In this document: one piece after another, positions 1 to 9,250 of the stretch
Numbering within the stretch: the first letter of the stretch is position 1
Layout of the letters: each line of letters opens with the position of its first letter
Source of the DNA: Vreelandella maris
GTDB lineage: Bacteria; Pseudomonadota; Gammaproteobacteria; Pseudomonadales; Halomonadaceae
Direction of reading: 5' to 3'
Assembly (NCBI RefSeq): GCF_013371085.1
Contig: NZ_JABWCV010000007.1
Span: forward strand, 62,001-126,000
Length of the DNA stretch: 64,000 bases
The notes under the pieces: generated by a model
Databases searched by the model: none
Seen by the model: the letters and a program-made list of their open reading frames with translations, nothing else
Told to the model about the DNA's origin: nothing
Position numbers and translations under genes: made by a program

Positions 1-45
1 GTCGCTTGGCACGGAGAAAGTGAATTTGCTGTGCAAGATGAGTAA
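1..45 (+). CDS. ftsQ: FtsQ cell division protein, C-terminal tail (partial)
   Basis: The first fourteen codons of the window read VAWHGESEFAVQDE followed by TAA. FtsQ proteins end with a conserved D-x-R-Y-x-N-G-x-A-V-x-W segment, and the leading VAW fits the end of that motif. The position immediately before ftsA is where ftsQ is expected in the dcw cluster. FtsQ is a bitopic inner-membrane divisome protein that links early and late division proteins. Only the tail is visible, so the call rests on a few residues plus context. Confidence 0.65.
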   Translation, partial: VAWHGESEFAVQDE

Positions 46-359
46 CTCTTCTATTACTTGACGCAAATAAGGTGTAAAAGTGAGTGACTGCCATCGTTGA
101 AAAAGCCAGTAATCGGCTTTAAATTGCTTTCTATGCCTATTATTGTGGGTTCGTGCTAGTCGTATTGCGACTATTGTTTCTATACTATGGGCCAGACGCT
201 GGTTAAGTGGTTTTTAATTTCAGCTATTTGTACTTAGTGAGTGTCAGAAAACAACCACTGTTTATTTTGGATAGCACGCTTTCAATGTTAAGCGTTGGAT
301 TAAGCGGCTCCCAATTAATATTTATTTTTTAACAATGACGCAAGGAGATTTCCCGACTC
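46..359. other. AT-rich ftsQ-ftsA spacer, probable ftsA promoter region
   Basis: This is a 314-base non-coding gap, much more AT-rich than its neighbours. It holds a small hairpin TAGTCG-TATTG-CGACTA at 157-173 followed by TTGTTTC, which resembles a weak intrinsic terminator. A second hairpin pairs AAAGCC (102-107) with GGCTTT (115-120). A loose promoter candidate has TTGGAT at 295-300 and an AATATT-like -10 near 317-322. The ftsA ribosome-binding site CAAGGAGA lies just before 350. No ORF here looks real. Confidence 0.5.
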
Positions 360-1649
360 ATGGCAGGCTCACCCAACGCATCCAATATGGTGGTCGGGCT
401 GGACATTGGAACGTCCAAGGTCGTCGCGATAGTCGGTCAACCCACCGATGACGGCGGAATTGAAATTGCCGGTATTGGTTCGCACCCTTCGCGCGGTATG
501 AAGCGTGGTGTTGTAATCAATATTGAATCAACGGTGCAGTCTATCCAGCGCGCAGTTGAAGAAGCCGAGTTGATGGCTGGCTGTGATATCCATTCAGTGT
601 ATGTTGGCGTGGCTGGTAGTCATATCAGTTCAATGAACTCTGATGGTGTTGTGGCTATTAAAGAGCGTGAAGTGACACCTTCTGATATTGAACGCGTTAT
701 TGATTCTGCTCGGGCGCGCGCTATTTCTGAAGGCCAGCGTGTATTGCATGTATTGCCTCAAGAGTTTTCGATTGATGCTCAAGGGGGGATACGCGAGCCA
801 CTAGGCATGTCTGGGGTGCGCTTGGAAGCTCAAGTGCATTTAGTGACGGCCGCCTTAAACGCGGTGCAGAATATAGAAAAGTGTGTACGTCGCTGTGGGC
901 TGGAGGTAGATGCTATTATTTTAGAGCAGCTAGCCTCAAGCATGGCGGTGCTGACCGAGGATGAGCGTGAGCTGGGCGTCTGTATGGTGGATATTGGCGG
1001 CGGCACTACTGATATGGCGATTTTCAGTGAAGGCGCCATACGCCACACGGCGGTTATACCTATTGCCGGTGACCAAGTCACTAACGATATTGCCATGGCC
1101 CTGCGTACGCCGACCCAACACGCTGAAGAGATTAAAGTTAAATACGCTTGCGCGCTCACTCACTTAGCGTCAAGCGATGAAATGATTAAAGTACCTAGCG
1201 TAGGTGATCGACCTGCGCGTGATCTATCGCGCCAAGCACTGGCTGAAGTGGTAGAGCCGCGCTACGAAGAACTGTTTACGCTAGTAAGAGATGAGTTGCG
1301 CCGAAGTGGCTATGAAGACATGGTGGCTGCTGGGATTGTGCTTACCGGTGGAACCTCGCGCATGGAAGGGGTTAGTGAATTGGCGGAAGAGATTTTTCAT
1401 ATGCCAGTTCGCATCGCATGTCCACAGAATGTAAGAGGTTTGGCGGACGTCGTACGCAACCCAATTTATGCGACGGGCGTTGGGCTGCTGCATTATGCCT
1501 TGCAAGAAACGCGTCATGGGCAAGGCCTAAAAAGCCACGGGGGAGTGGTTGCTGCCCATAAGGGCCGCAATGAGCTTGCCCGGCGTGATATCAAGGAAGA
1601 CCATTCGGCGCTAGCTAGAATTAAAGGCTGGTTCAAAGGAAATTTCTGA
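360..1649 (+). CDS. ftsA: Cell division protein FtsA
   Basis: FtsA is the actin-like ATPase that tethers FtsZ to the inner membrane and recruits later divisome proteins. The 429-residue product has the actin-fold phosphate-1 loop GLDIGTSK at residues 13-20, a second phosphate motif VDIGGGTTD at 210-218 and an adenosine-type TGGTSRMEG motif near 329. The C-terminal [11 protein letters not shown] is the amphipathic membrane-targeting helix. The length is close to the E. coli protein (420 residues). The ATG has an AAGGAGA ribosome-binding site. ftsZ follows after 34 bases, so the two are presumably co-transcribed. Confidence 0.97.
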   Translation: MAGSPNASNMVVGLDIGTSKVVAIVGQPTDDGGIEIAGIGSHPSRGMKRGVVINIESTVQSIQRAVEEAELMAGCDIHSVYVGVAGSHISSMNSDGVVAIKEREVTPSDIERVIDSARARAISEGQRVLHVLPQEFSIDAQGGIREPLGMSGVRLEAQVHLVTAALNAVQNIEKCVRRCGLEVDAIILEQLASSMAVLTEDERELGVCMVDIGGGTTDMAIFSEGAIRHTAVIPIAGDQVTNDIAMALRTPTQHAEEIKVKYACALTHLASSDEMIKVPSVGDRPARDLSRQALAEVVEPRYEELFTLVRDELRRSGYEDMVAAGIVLTGGTSRMEGVSELAEEIFHMPVRIACPQNVRGLADVVRNPIYATGVGLLHYALQETRHGQGLKSHGGVVAAHKGRNELARRDIKEDHSALARIKGWFKGNF

Positions 1650-1683
1650 CAGGGCCGCAAGCGCGGTTCAGGAGACGGGGCTT

Positions 1684-2859
1684 ATGTTCGAATTGGTAGA
1701 TAACGCACCCTCGAGCAGTGCGGTCATCAAAGTGGTTGGTGTTGGCGGCGGTGGCGGCAATGCTGTTAACCACATGGTCGAAAGCAATATTGAAGGCGTT
1801 GAGTTTATCTGCGCTAACACTGACGCCCAGGCGCTTAAGCGCTGTTCAGCAAAAACCGTGTTGCAACTGGGTAGCGAAATCACTAAAGGATTGGGCGCAG
1901 GTGCCAATCCCGACGTGGGTCGTCAGGCAGCAATGGAAGACCGCGAGCGTATTGCGGAATTGCTGGTAGGCGCTGATATGGTGTTTATCACTGCCGGTAT
2001 GGGCGGTGGGACCGGCACCGGTGGTGCTCCTGTAGTGGCACAGGTCGCCAAAGAGCTAGGGATTCTCACCGTCGCGGTGGTGACTCGCCCCTTCCCCTTT
2101 GAAGGGCCGAAGCGAATGCGTGCCGCCGAGGAGGGTATGAAAGAGCTCTCCGAGCATGTTGATTCGTTGATCACGATCCCCAACGAGAAGCTGCTTTCTG
2201 TGTTGGGCAAAAATGCGACACTGCTAACGGCTTTCAGTGCGGCTAATGACGTGCTGCTAGGCGCTGTACAAGGTATCGCAGAGCTGATTACCAGCCCAGG
2301 TATCATCAACGTCGATTTTGCTGATGTGCGCACCGTGATGTCTGAAATGGGCATGGCGATGATGGGTACCGGTGGGGCGACGGGCGAGAATCGTGCTCGT
2401 GAAGCTGCCGAGAAGGCCATCCGCAGCCCGTTGTTGGAAGATATCGATCTTCATGGCGCGCGGGGTATTCTGGTCAACATCACTGCTGGTCCTGATTTGT
2501 CCATCGGCGAATTCAATGACGTCGGTGCCACTGTTCAAGAGTTTGCGTCTCCGGATGCGACTATCGTGGTGGGCACCTCCATTGATATGGAAATGTCCGA
2601 CGAGCTGCGTGTGACCGTTGTGGCTGCTGGTTTAGATGGGCAAAAACCTAAGACGGCCGCGCGCGAGCCTGCCCGCCGGTCAGCTGCAGAATCCTCGGAT
2701 TACCGCAAGCTGCAACAGCCAACGGTAATGCGTCAGCAGGCGACAGCACGCGCTGAAGCAACCGAAACAGCCGCTAAACCTCGTCCTGAAAAGCGTCGCT
2801 CTACTGAAGCCGATGACTATTTGGACATCCCCGCGTTTTTACGCCGTCAGGCGGATTGA
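1684..2859 (+). CDS. ftsZ: Cell division protein FtsZ
   Basis: FtsZ is the tubulin-like GTPase that polymerises into the cytokinetic Z ring. Visible features are an N-terminal glycine-rich loop ([11 protein letters not shown], about residues 19-29), the tubulin signature GGGTGTGG at 107-114 and the NVDFADVRT synergy loop near 210. A linker of about 50 residues rich in Ala, Arg and Glu follows. The conserved C-terminal peptide DIPAFLRRQ lies at 381-389 and is the contact for FtsA, ZipA and other partners. At 391 residues it is close to the E. coli size. A GGAGACGG ribosome-binding site precedes the ATG. Confidence 0.98.
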   Translation: MFELVDNAPSSSAVIKVVGVGGGGGNAVNHMVESNIEGVEFICANTDAQALKRCSAKTVLQLGSEITKGLGAGANPDVGRQAAMEDRERIAELLVGADMVFITAGMGGGTGTGGAPVVAQVAKELGILTVAVVTRPFPFEGPKRMRAAEEGMKELSEHVDSLITIPNEKLLSVLGKNATLLTAFSAANDVLLGAVQGIAELITSPGIINVDFADVRTVMSEMGMAMMGTGGATGENRAREAAEKAIRSPLLEDIDLHGARGILVNITAGPDLSIGEFNDVGATVQEFASPDATIVVGTSIDMEMSDELRVTVVAAGLDGQKPKTAAREPARRSAAESSDYRKLQQPTVMRQQATARAEATETAAKPRPEKRRSTEADDYLDIPAFLRRQAD

Positions 2860-2889
2860 TTCTACAAAACAGCTTTATTGCAACAGTCG

Positions 2890-2918
2890 GCGAGCGTTTT
2901 ATTGGCTAAAACGCTCGC
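2890..2918 (+). terminator. Strong hairpin between ftsZ and lpxC
   Basis: GCGAGCGTTTT (2890-2900) pairs perfectly with AAAACGCTCGC (2908-2918) across a seven-base loop. The following bases (TTGCTGTT) are only moderately T-rich, so it could be a partial terminator or attenuator that lowers read-through from the fts cluster into lpxC. Confidence 0.55.
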
Positions 2919-2992
2919 TTGCTGTTAAAGTGAACACTGTTTGATAACTTTTCTCTACGGTCACTACCGTCACCAGAGTACGATTACTGCCC

Positions 2993-3904
2993 ATGATCAG
3001 ACAACGCACCCTACAAAACGTCATACGCGCCACCGGAGTGGGCCTGCATTCTGGCAAAAAAGTCCACTTAGCGCTGCGTCCGGCGCCCGCCAATACTGGG
3101 ATTGTGTTTGTTAGAACCGATCTGGATCCTGTCGTACACGTGCCAGCGCGCGCTGAATTGGTTGAAGATACCAAGCTATGCACAGCACTCTCCAGTAACG
3201 GGGTTAAGGTCGCTACCGTTGAGCACCTTATGTCGGCTTTTGCAGGGTTGGGCATTGATAACGCTTATGTGGACGTAAGCGAACCTGAAGTGCCGATTAT
3301 GGATGGTAGTGCTAGTCCATTTGTTTTTTTGATTCAGTCAGCGGGTATTTTGGAACAGAATGCCGCGAAGAAATTTATTCGCATCAAGCATCGTGTAGCC
3401 GTTACCGATGGTGATAAAGAGGCCGTTTTCTTGCCCCATCAAGGGTTTAAAGTCTCGTTTGCGATTGATTTTGACCACCCCGTTTTTGAACAGCAGAAAC
3501 AGACGGCGTTGATCGATTTTTCGACCACATCTTTTGTCAAAGAAGTGTCACGTGCGCGTACCTTTGGTTTTATGCGTGATTTAGAGTTTTTACGCTCTAA
3601 CAATTTGGCATTAGGCGGTAGTTTGGATAATGCGATCGTGGTAGATGATTACCGCATTGTTAACGAAGGTGGTTTGCGCTACGAAGATGAATTCGTCAAG
3701 CATAAAGTATTAGATGCCATCGGGGATTTATACCAGTTGGGCTATAGCTTGATTGGCGAGTTTCGTGGTGTTAAGTCAGGGCATGCGCTGAATAATCAGC
3801 TGTGCCGTGAGCTGATGGCTCAGCCTGACGCTTATGAAATAGTGACGTTTGAAGAAGATAAGGCCGTGGCGCCGATTTCTTATGCTGCACCCGCAATGGC
3901 ATAG
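2993..3904 (+). CDS. lpxC: UDP-3-O-acyl-N-acetylglucosamine deacetylase LpxC
   Basis: LpxC is the zinc-dependent deacetylase that carries out the committed step of lipid A synthesis in the cytoplasm. The 303-residue length matches E. coli (305). Zinc ligands are visible: H78 in EHLMSA, and H237 and D241 in [10 protein letters not shown]. The N-terminus, starting with the RQRTLQN segment, is typical for the family. It sits just after ftsZ, as in most gammaproteobacteria. A hairpin precedes the gene and another follows it, so it may be partly its own transcription unit. Confidence 0.97.
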   Translation: MIRQRTLQNVIRATGVGLHSGKKVHLALRPAPANTGIVFVRTDLDPVVHVPARAELVEDTKLCTALSSNGVKVATVEHLMSAFAGLGIDNAYVDVSEPEVPIMDGSASPFVFLIQSAGILEQNAAKKFIRIKHRVAVTDGDKEAVFLPHQGFKVSFAIDFDHPVFEQQKQTALIDFSTTSFVKEVSRARTFGFMRDLEFLRSNNLALGGSLDNAIVVDDYRIVNEGGLRYEDEFVKHKVLDAIGDLYQLGYSLIGEFRGVKSGHALNNQLCRELMAQPDAYEIVTFEEDKAVAPISYAAPAMA

Positions 3905-3980
3905 TACAGCCGCTAATAGACAAGCTGTTATTGGCTAATAGGGTAGACCGAAGGGTTGTCGTAGCAATGGTAATATCAAT

Positions 3981-4004
3981 AAAGCATCGCTTAGGCGGTG
4001 CTTT
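3981..4004. terminator. Terminator hairpin between convergent lpxC and dciA
   Basis: AAAGCATCGC (3981-3990) pairs with GCGGTGCTTT (3995-4004) across a TTAG loop, giving ten pairs with one G-U. The A/T-rich flanks on both sides fit a bidirectional terminator between the two convergent genes. Confidence 0.55.
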
Positions 4005-4082
4005 ATGCATTTTGCCGCCAGCATTCACTTTACGCCTAGAGCGTTAATAGCCGGTAAGTTTGCCTAACCCTTATGGCAGCTA

Positions 4083-4547
4083 TTACTCGTTGGGTGGCCG
4101 AGCATGAGAGGCAAGCCGTTCAAGGGCGCGCTTTAACGTGGGATTGGTCGTATCTTCAGCGCATTCAGCCAGGGTTTTGCCTGCATCTGCTGAAAGGCTG
4201 CGTGTATTACGTGGCGGGGCGACGATAGGGTGCACAGGGCGCACTTTAAAGGTAAAACCGCTCACGCTTTCAAAGCCAGGCAACTGATGAAGCAGCTCTA
4301 ATAGGCGACGCTGCTCAAAACGTAACCAGGTTAGCCAGCCCGCTTGACCACTGATCAATGTTAAGCGACCTTCGCGAAAGCCACCGACAAAAATATGTGC
4401 TCGCATCTCTTCGGGCAGATGCGCGCGAAGATGCTGCTGCGCCTGGTCAATTAAACGAGATAGGCGCATTAACTGACTAATATCGCCGGACTTTGAGAGT
4501 AGGCGGGCAATGGGCTGTGCGCGAGAACGCTTAACCTTTATACTCAT
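4083..4547 (-). CDS. dciA: DUF721 protein, DciA-type replicative helicase loader
   Basis: This 154-residue protein has the DUF721 (DciA) fold pattern: an N-terminal helical region with RLSRLIDQAQQHLRAHLPEEM, then a beta/alpha segment in which hydrophobic residues alternate around HIFVGGFREGRLTLISGQAGWLTW (about 50-75). DciA proteins interact with the DnaB helicase and replace DnaC in bacteria that lack it. The C-terminal third is low in complexity and probably disordered. It is on the opposite strand between lpxC and secA, the same position as in Pseudomonas. Family membership is fairly secure; the loader role is from family knowledge. Confidence 0.8.
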   Translation of the reverse strand: MSIKVKRSRAQPIARLLSKSGDISQLMRLSRLIDQAQQHLRAHLPEEMRAHIFVGGFREGRLTLISGQAGWLTWLRFEQRRLLELLHQLPGFESVSGFTFKVRPVHPIVAPPRNTRSLSADAGKTLAECAEDTTNPTLKRALERLASHARPPNE

Positions 4548-4660
4548 ACGCTTAATTCCTAGGGCACCGCAATCCTAGGGTGCCGCTAATGATGATGTCG
4601 GAGACATTAACCGATCTCAACTTTAGCAGATTTTACCACGCTCAGGAGCCGGTCTACAGC

Positions 4661-5023
4661 ATGTCACCTACGCTTGATGTTCAATCAGCTTTGCCGCGGC
4701 GCCATCGCCGGTATGGCTTAGCGCGTTGGTGGCTGGCCGGCTTATTAGTAAGTTGCCTATTACCCGCGAGTTTAAGCCCTGCGGATGCTTTTCGCAGTGG
4801 CGAACGCAGCGTTACTATCTGTTTATGGGTACCCGCGATTTTACGTGCGCAGTCGCACTGGATTGCTAAACGGCAGCGCGCTCTGCGCCGTTGGGCTCAA
4901 CGCCCTAGGCGCTTTGCCCCGATGCGGCGTCTCAGCAGTTGGCTTGCGCCGATGGCCCTGCTGGTGGCGGCGCGTGATGTTTTGACCCAGCGCGGCCCTC
5001 CTGCCCATCAAGTATGCCGTTAA
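4661..5023 (+). CDS. SecM-like secretion-monitor leader, putative translation arrest peptide upstream of secA
   Basis: This ORF is in the place of secM, just before secA. From the ATG at 4661 (AGGAG at 4644-4648) it encodes 120 residues; upstream in-frame starts exist (GTG 4580, ATG 4589-4595). The N-terminus has a basic region with five Arg (R13-R22), a hydrophobic core W23-L38 and a signal-peptidase-like site ADA at 41-43. The mature part is very Arg-rich. Near the end come a hydrophobic segment (94-104) and QRGPP at 110-114, six residues before the stop. E. coli SecM stalls at RAGP four residues before its stop, and other known arrest peptides use RAPP or RAPG. Overall sequence similarity to E. 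coli SecM is not evident. The function is inferred from motif, position and architecture. Confidence 0.6.
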   Translation: MSPTLDVQSALPRRHRRYGLARWWLAGLLVSCLLPASLSPADAFRSGERSVTICLWVPAILRAQSHWIAKRQRALRRWAQRPRRFAPMRRLSSWLAPMALLVAARDVLTQRGPPAHQVCR

Positions 5024-5119
5024 GATACTTACTTTGTCCCTACGCTGGTAGGTAGAAGACCTGCAGAAAAAGGTCTGCCGTATATAGGCAAAGTCCGATG
5101 GGTTGTTCGTGAATACTTG
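5009..5119 (+). promoter_or_regulatory. Candidate RNA switch controlling secA translation
   Basis: CAAGTAT at 5009-5015 lies inside the last codons of the leader ORF. It is an exact complement of ATACTTG at 5113-5119, directly before the secA start at 5128, and a T5008-G5120 wobble could extend it. The secA ribosome-binding site is weak (GGA at 5119-5121) and would be partly hidden by this pairing. AAGTAT (5010-5015) can also pair locally with ATACTT (5025-5030), giving a competing hairpin. A further hairpin, AGACCT (5057-5062) with AGGTCT (5071-5076), lies between. A ribosome stalled at RGPP would cover 5009-5013. Confidence 0.45.
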
Positions 5120-5127
5120 GATATTTC

Positions 5128-7860
5128 ATGCTTAATAATTTATTACGCAAAGTCGTTGGTTCTAAAAATGACCGCGATGTAAAACGCATGCATAAAAATG
5201 TGCCTCAGATTAATGCCCTAGAAGCAGAATTTGAGGCATTAAGTGACGCTGATTTGCAGCAAAAAACAGCGCAATTGCGCGAACGTCTCGCGTCAGGTGA
5301 GTCCCTAGATGCGCTGTTAGCTCCCGCCTTTGCAATCGTCCGAGAGGCCAGTAAGCGCGTGATGGGCATGCGTCACTTTGACGTGCAGATGGTGGGTGGT
5401 ATGACCCTGCACCGTGGCCGTATTGCAGAAATGAAAACCGGTGAAGGTAAAACCCTGGTGGCAACGCTGGCGGTGTATCTGAATGCGCTAACGGAGAAAG
5501 GCGTTCACGTGGTGACCGTGAACGACTATTTGGCCCGTCGTGATGCTGAGTGGATGCGCCCGCTGTATGAATTTCTAGGCCTTTCCATTGGTGTTATTTT
5601 CTCCGGTCAGTCTGGCGAAGAGAAGCGCCATGCCTATCAGTGCGATATTACCTACGGCACCAATAACGAGTTTGGCTTTGATTATCTACGCGATAACATG
5701 GCGTTTTCGTTAGAAGACAAAGTGCAGCGTGGCCTGCATTTTGCGATTGTCGATGAAGTTGACTCGATTCTTATCGATGAAGCGCGTACACCGCTGATTA
5801 TTTCGGGCGCGGTAGACGAAAATACGGATCTCTATAAAGTCGTTAATCAGTTGGCCCAGCAGCTTGAGAAAGGCGAAGAGAGTGAAGATGAAGATGCTCC
5901 GGTGGTCGGCGACTTCTTAGTTGACGAAAAGCAGAAACAGGTAGAGCTAACGGAGCAGGGGCATAATAAAGTTGAAGAGCTAATGCGCGGCGAGGGTTTA
6001 TTGGGTGATGAAGAGTCGCTCTATGCCGCACAAAACCTCAATTTGCTTCAGCATATGCATTCGGCCCTGCGCGCCCGCTACCTCTATAATCGTGATGTCG
6101 ATTACATCGTTTCTGAAGGTCAGGTAGTCATCGTCGACGAACACACTGGCCGTTCGATGCCAGGGCGCCGCTGGTCGGAAGGCTTGCACCAGGCTGTAGA
6201 AGCCAAAGAGGGCGTTACGGTACAGCGCGAAAGCCAAACGCTTGCCTCCACCACCTTCCAGAATTATTTCCGTCTGTATGAGAAGTTAGCCGGTATGACC
6301 GGTACAGCGGATACTGAAGCCTTTGAATTTCGTCAAATTTATGGCCTCGACGTGGTGGTTATTCCTACCAACCGTCCATTGGCACGTAAAGACCTGAACG
6401 ATCTAGTCTATTTGAGCGCTGAAGAAAAATACGAAGCGATCATTAAAGATGTCAAAACTGAGACGGAAGCTGGGCGCCCTGTGCTGGTTGGTACGGCCTC
6501 AATTGAAACATCGGAGTACCTTGCCAATCTGATGCGAGAGGCAGGCCTCGCGTTCAACGTGCTTAACGCCAAACAGCACCAGAGTGAAGCCGAAATTATC
6601 GCTCAGGCAGGCCGCCCAGGGGCAATTACCATCGCCACCAACATGGCTGGCCGGGGTACCGATATCGTGCTGGGCGGCAATTGGGAGGCTGAATCGGCCA
6701 AGCTACAAAACCCAAGCCAAGAGCAGGTTGATGCGTTAAAGGCTGAGTGGCAGGCACGCCACGATGCTGTGTTGGCCGCCGGCGGCTTACATGTGGTGGG
6801 GTCTGAGCGCCATGAGTCTCGGCGTATAGACAATCAGCTGCGTGGCCGTGCTGGTCGCCAGGGCGACCCCGGCTCCACGCGGTTCTTCTTGTCGCTTGAA
6901 GACAGCCTGATGCGTCTGTTTGGCTCTGATCGCGTTAAACGCTTGATGCAGGCGTTAGGGCTTGAGCATGGTGAAGCCATTGAGCATAAAATGGTCTCCA
7001 ATGCGGTTGAGCGTGCCCAGAAAAAAGTCGAAGGACGTAACTTCGATATTCGTAAGCAGCTGCTTGAGTACGATGACGTTGCCAACGACCAGCGCCGGGT
7101 GATCTACGACCAGCGTAATGAAATTCTCGCCGCAGACGATGTGGCTGATGCCGTTATCGGTATTCGTGAAGAGGTAATGGAAACGGCAATTAGCAGCTAT
7201 GTTCCTCCTCAGAGCCTGCCCGAGCAGTGGGATTTGCCCGGTTTGGAAGCGCACCTGAAAACAGAGTTTAATCTTGATGCGCCCGTGGTTAAGTGGGCTG
7301 CTGAGGATGATCGCTTTAGCGAGGAGCAGTTGCGTGAGCGGCTGCAGACCATGCACCGTGAAGCCTATGCGGCAAAAGTGGCTGCAGCGGGCGAGAAACT
7401 GATTCGTCGCTTTGAGAAGCAAGTCATGCTGCAGGTGCTGGATACGCGTTGGAAAGAGCACCTTCAGTCAATGGATCATCTACGCCGTGGTATTCACCTG
7501 CGTGGCTATGCCCAGAAAAACCCCAAGCAGGAGTACAAGCGTGAATCGTTTGAGCTCTTCCAACACCTGCTTGACCATATTAAAGAAGATGTAACGCGCA
7601 TTCTGAGCCACGTTCAGGTTCGCCAACCCGAGGAAGTGGATGCCCTTGAGCGTCAACGCCGCGAAGCGCTGGAGCGCGAAACCGCCACCGCCGCTAGTCG
7701 CCATGACGCCCCGGCTCCTGAGCAATCTGAGAGCGATCAAGAAGCGCCTGGCAGTGAAGGGCGTCCAGTGCGTCGCGAAGGCCCTAAGGTGGGCCGTAAC
7801 GACCCCTGTTTTTGTGGTTCAGGTAAAAAGTACAAGCAGTGCTGTGGAAAATTAAGCTAA
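5128..7860 (+). CDS. secA: Preprotein translocase ATPase SecA
   Basis: SecA is the ATPase motor that pushes unfolded preproteins through SecYEG. At 910 residues it is close to the E. coli protein (901). The Walker A motif KTGEGKT is at residues 103-109 and the DEVD box at 209-212. The family's [13 protein letters not shown] and NMAGRGTDI motifs are present. The C-terminal zinc-binding, SecB-contact motif [13 protein letters not shown] has cysteines 894, 896, 905 and 906. The ribosome-binding site is weak, which fits translational control by the leader ORF 104 bases upstream. argJ follows after 54 bases. Confidence 0.98.
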   Translation: MLNNLLRKVVGSKNDRDVKRMHKNVPQINALEAEFEALSDADLQQKTAQLRERLASGESLDALLAPAFAIVREASKRVMGMRHFDVQMVGGMTLHRGRIAEMKTGEGKTLVATLAVYLNALTEKGVHVVTVNDYLARRDAEWMRPLYEFLGLSIGVIFSGQSGEEKRHAYQCDITYGTNNEFGFDYLRDNMAFSLEDKVQRGLHFAIVDEVDSILIDEARTPLIISGAVDENTDLYKVVNQLAQQLEKGEESEDEDAPVVGDFLVDEKQKQVELTEQGHNKVEELMRGEGLLGDEESLYAAQNLNLLQHMHSALRARYLYNRDVDYIVSEGQVVIVDEHTGRSMPGRRWSEGLHQAVEAKEGVTVQRESQTLASTTFQNYFRLYEKLAGMTGTADTEAFEFRQIYGLDVVVIPTNRPLARKDLNDLVYLSAEEKYEAIIKDVKTETEAGRPVLVGTASIETSEYLANLMREAGLAFNVLNAKQHQSEAEIIAQAGRPGAITIATNMAGRGTDIVLGGNWEAESAKLQNPSQEQVDALKAEWQARHDAVLAAGGLHVVGSERHESRRIDNQLRGRAGRQGDPGSTRFFLSLEDSLMRLFGSDRVKRLMQALGLEHGEAIEHKMVSNAVERAQKKVEGRNFDIRKQLLEYDDVANDQRRVIYDQRNEILAADDVADAVIGIREEVMETAISSYVPPQSLPEQWDLPGLEAHLKTEFNLDAPVVKWAAEDDRFSEEQLRERLQTMHREAYAAKVAAAGEKLIRRFEKQVMLQVLDTRWKEHLQSMDHLRRGIHLRGYAQKNPKQEYKRESFELFQHLLDHIKEDVTRILSHVQVRQPEEVDALERQRREALERETATAASRHDAPAPEQSESDQEAPGSEGRPVRREGPKVGRNDPCFCGSGKKYKQCCGKLS

Positions 7861-7914
7861 CGGCGATTGTGTCTGAGATAACGTCTGACCAAGGTTTGCC
7901 TAAAGGAGAGAATC

Positions 7915-9144
7915 ATGGCAGTGGGAAACACTCCCTTTCCAGAGTTGCCACCCCTGAAAGGGGTGCGCCTTGGGGTTGCAATGGCGGGTATCAAAAAGCC
8001 GGATCGTCGTGATGTGGTGGTGATTGAACTGCCCAACACAACGACGGTATCGGGGGTTTTTACCCGTAACGCCTTTTGTGCAGCGCCGGTAATAGTGGCC
8101 AAGCAGCACCTTGAACAGTGCCGTGCGGAGCACCGCTCGCCGCGTTATTGGTTGATCAATACCGGCAACGCGAACGCAGGCACTGGCGAGGCAGGCTTGC
8201 TCGATGCGCGGGCATGCTGTGCTGAACTTGCCAAACAGGTGGGAGTTGCGGCTGAGGATATCATGCCGTTCTCAACCGGCGTGATTGGTGAACCGCTGCC
8301 AATGGAGAAACTGCTAGCGGGATTGGCACCGGCGCTTGAAAGTTTGTCCAGCGCCAGTGTTGCCTGGGAGCACGCAGGCCAAGGCATTTTAACCACCGAC
8401 ACCCGGGCCAAAGGGGCCAGTGTCACGGTTGAAATAGGTAATCAGCAGGTAACGATTAACGGCATCACGAAAGGGTCGGGCATGATCAAGCCCAACATGG
8501 CGACCATGTTGGGCTTTGTGGTGACCGATGCAGCTATCGAGGCACCGCTACTGGATCGGCTATTGCGTGAAACCGTCGATCGCTCGTTTAACTGCATCAC
8601 GGTGGATAGCGATACCTCTACCAATGACGCCTGTATGTTGGCGGCGACCGGCACTGGCCCTCGAATCGCTGATGAAGCGCAGATAGCCGCGTTCAGTAAC
8701 GCTTTACAACGGGTAATGACCGAGCTGGCGCAAGCGATCATTCGTGATGCTGAAGGGGCGACCAAGTTCGTCACCCTGCAGGTTGGCGAAGCGCAAAGTC
8801 GGCAAGAAGCGCTTGATGTAGCCTTTACCGTTGCTCATTCGCCGCTGGTCAAAACAGCGCTGTACGCTTCTGATGCCAACTGGGGGCGTATTCTAGCAGC
8901 CGTCGGGCGGGCACCGGTGAACGATTTTGACGTTAACCGCGTGGTGATTGACCTGGGCGATGTGCGTCTAGTCGAACAGGGCGGACGCGCGGCAGGCTAC
9001 ACCGAAGCAGCAGGAAGCGCTGTGATGGCGCAGCCAGAAATTACCATTCGCATTAACTTGGGGCGCGGCGAAGAGAGTGCCACGGTGTGGACCTCTGACC
9101 TCTCTCATGACTATGTGTCTATCAACGCGGATTACCGTAGCTAG
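7915..9144 (+). CDS. argJ: Glutamate N-acetyltransferase / amino-acid acetyltransferase ArgJ
   Basis: ArgJ transfers the acetyl group from N-acetylornithine to glutamate, closing the cyclic arginine pathway; bifunctional forms also use acetyl-CoA. The 409-residue precursor contains the self-cleavage site KPNMATML, with the nucleophilic Thr at residue 197, which splits the protein into alpha and beta chains. A GGAGAG ribosome-binding site precedes the ATG. It follows secA, as in Pseudomonas, and leads into the Nudix-ThiE gene. Whether it is mono- or bifunctional cannot be told from sequence alone. Confidence 0.95.
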   Translation: MAVGNTPFPELPPLKGVRLGVAMAGIKKPDRRDVVVIELPNTTTVSGVFTRNAFCAAPVIVAKQHLEQCRAEHRSPRYWLINTGNANAGTGEAGLLDARACCAELAKQVGVAAEDIMPFSTGVIGEPLPMEKLLAGLAPALESLSSASVAWEHAGQGILTTDTRAKGASVTVEIGNQQVTINGITKGSGMIKPNMATMLGFVVTDAAIEAPLLDRLLRETVDRSFNCITVDSDTSTNDACMLAATGTGPRIADEAQIAAFSNALQRVMTELAQAIIRDAEGATKFVTLQVGEAQSRQEALDVAFTVAHSPLVKTALYASDANWGRILAAVGRAPVNDFDVNRVVIDLGDVRLVEQGGRAAGYTEAAGSAVMAQPEITIRINLGRGEESATVWTSDLSHDYVSINADYRS

Positions 9145-9250
9145 TCAGCCTCTCTCCATTGGGGGCGAATGGACACACGCAGCGAGATAGCGCCGATGGC
9201 AGAAGCGTTGGTGCGCGCAGTGGATCAAGACGTAACGAGTATATGAGTAT

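Noticed and set aside
4785..4985. A second ORF overlapping the SecM-like leader in another frame
   Set aside because: It has no ribosome-binding site and no recognisable features; the frame carrying the signal peptide and RGPP explains the region better.
9169..9246. A 25-codon ORF between argJ and the Nudix-ThiE gene
   Set aside because: It has a GGGGG run upstream, but it is too short and has no recognisable motif; there is no evidence that it is a leader peptide.
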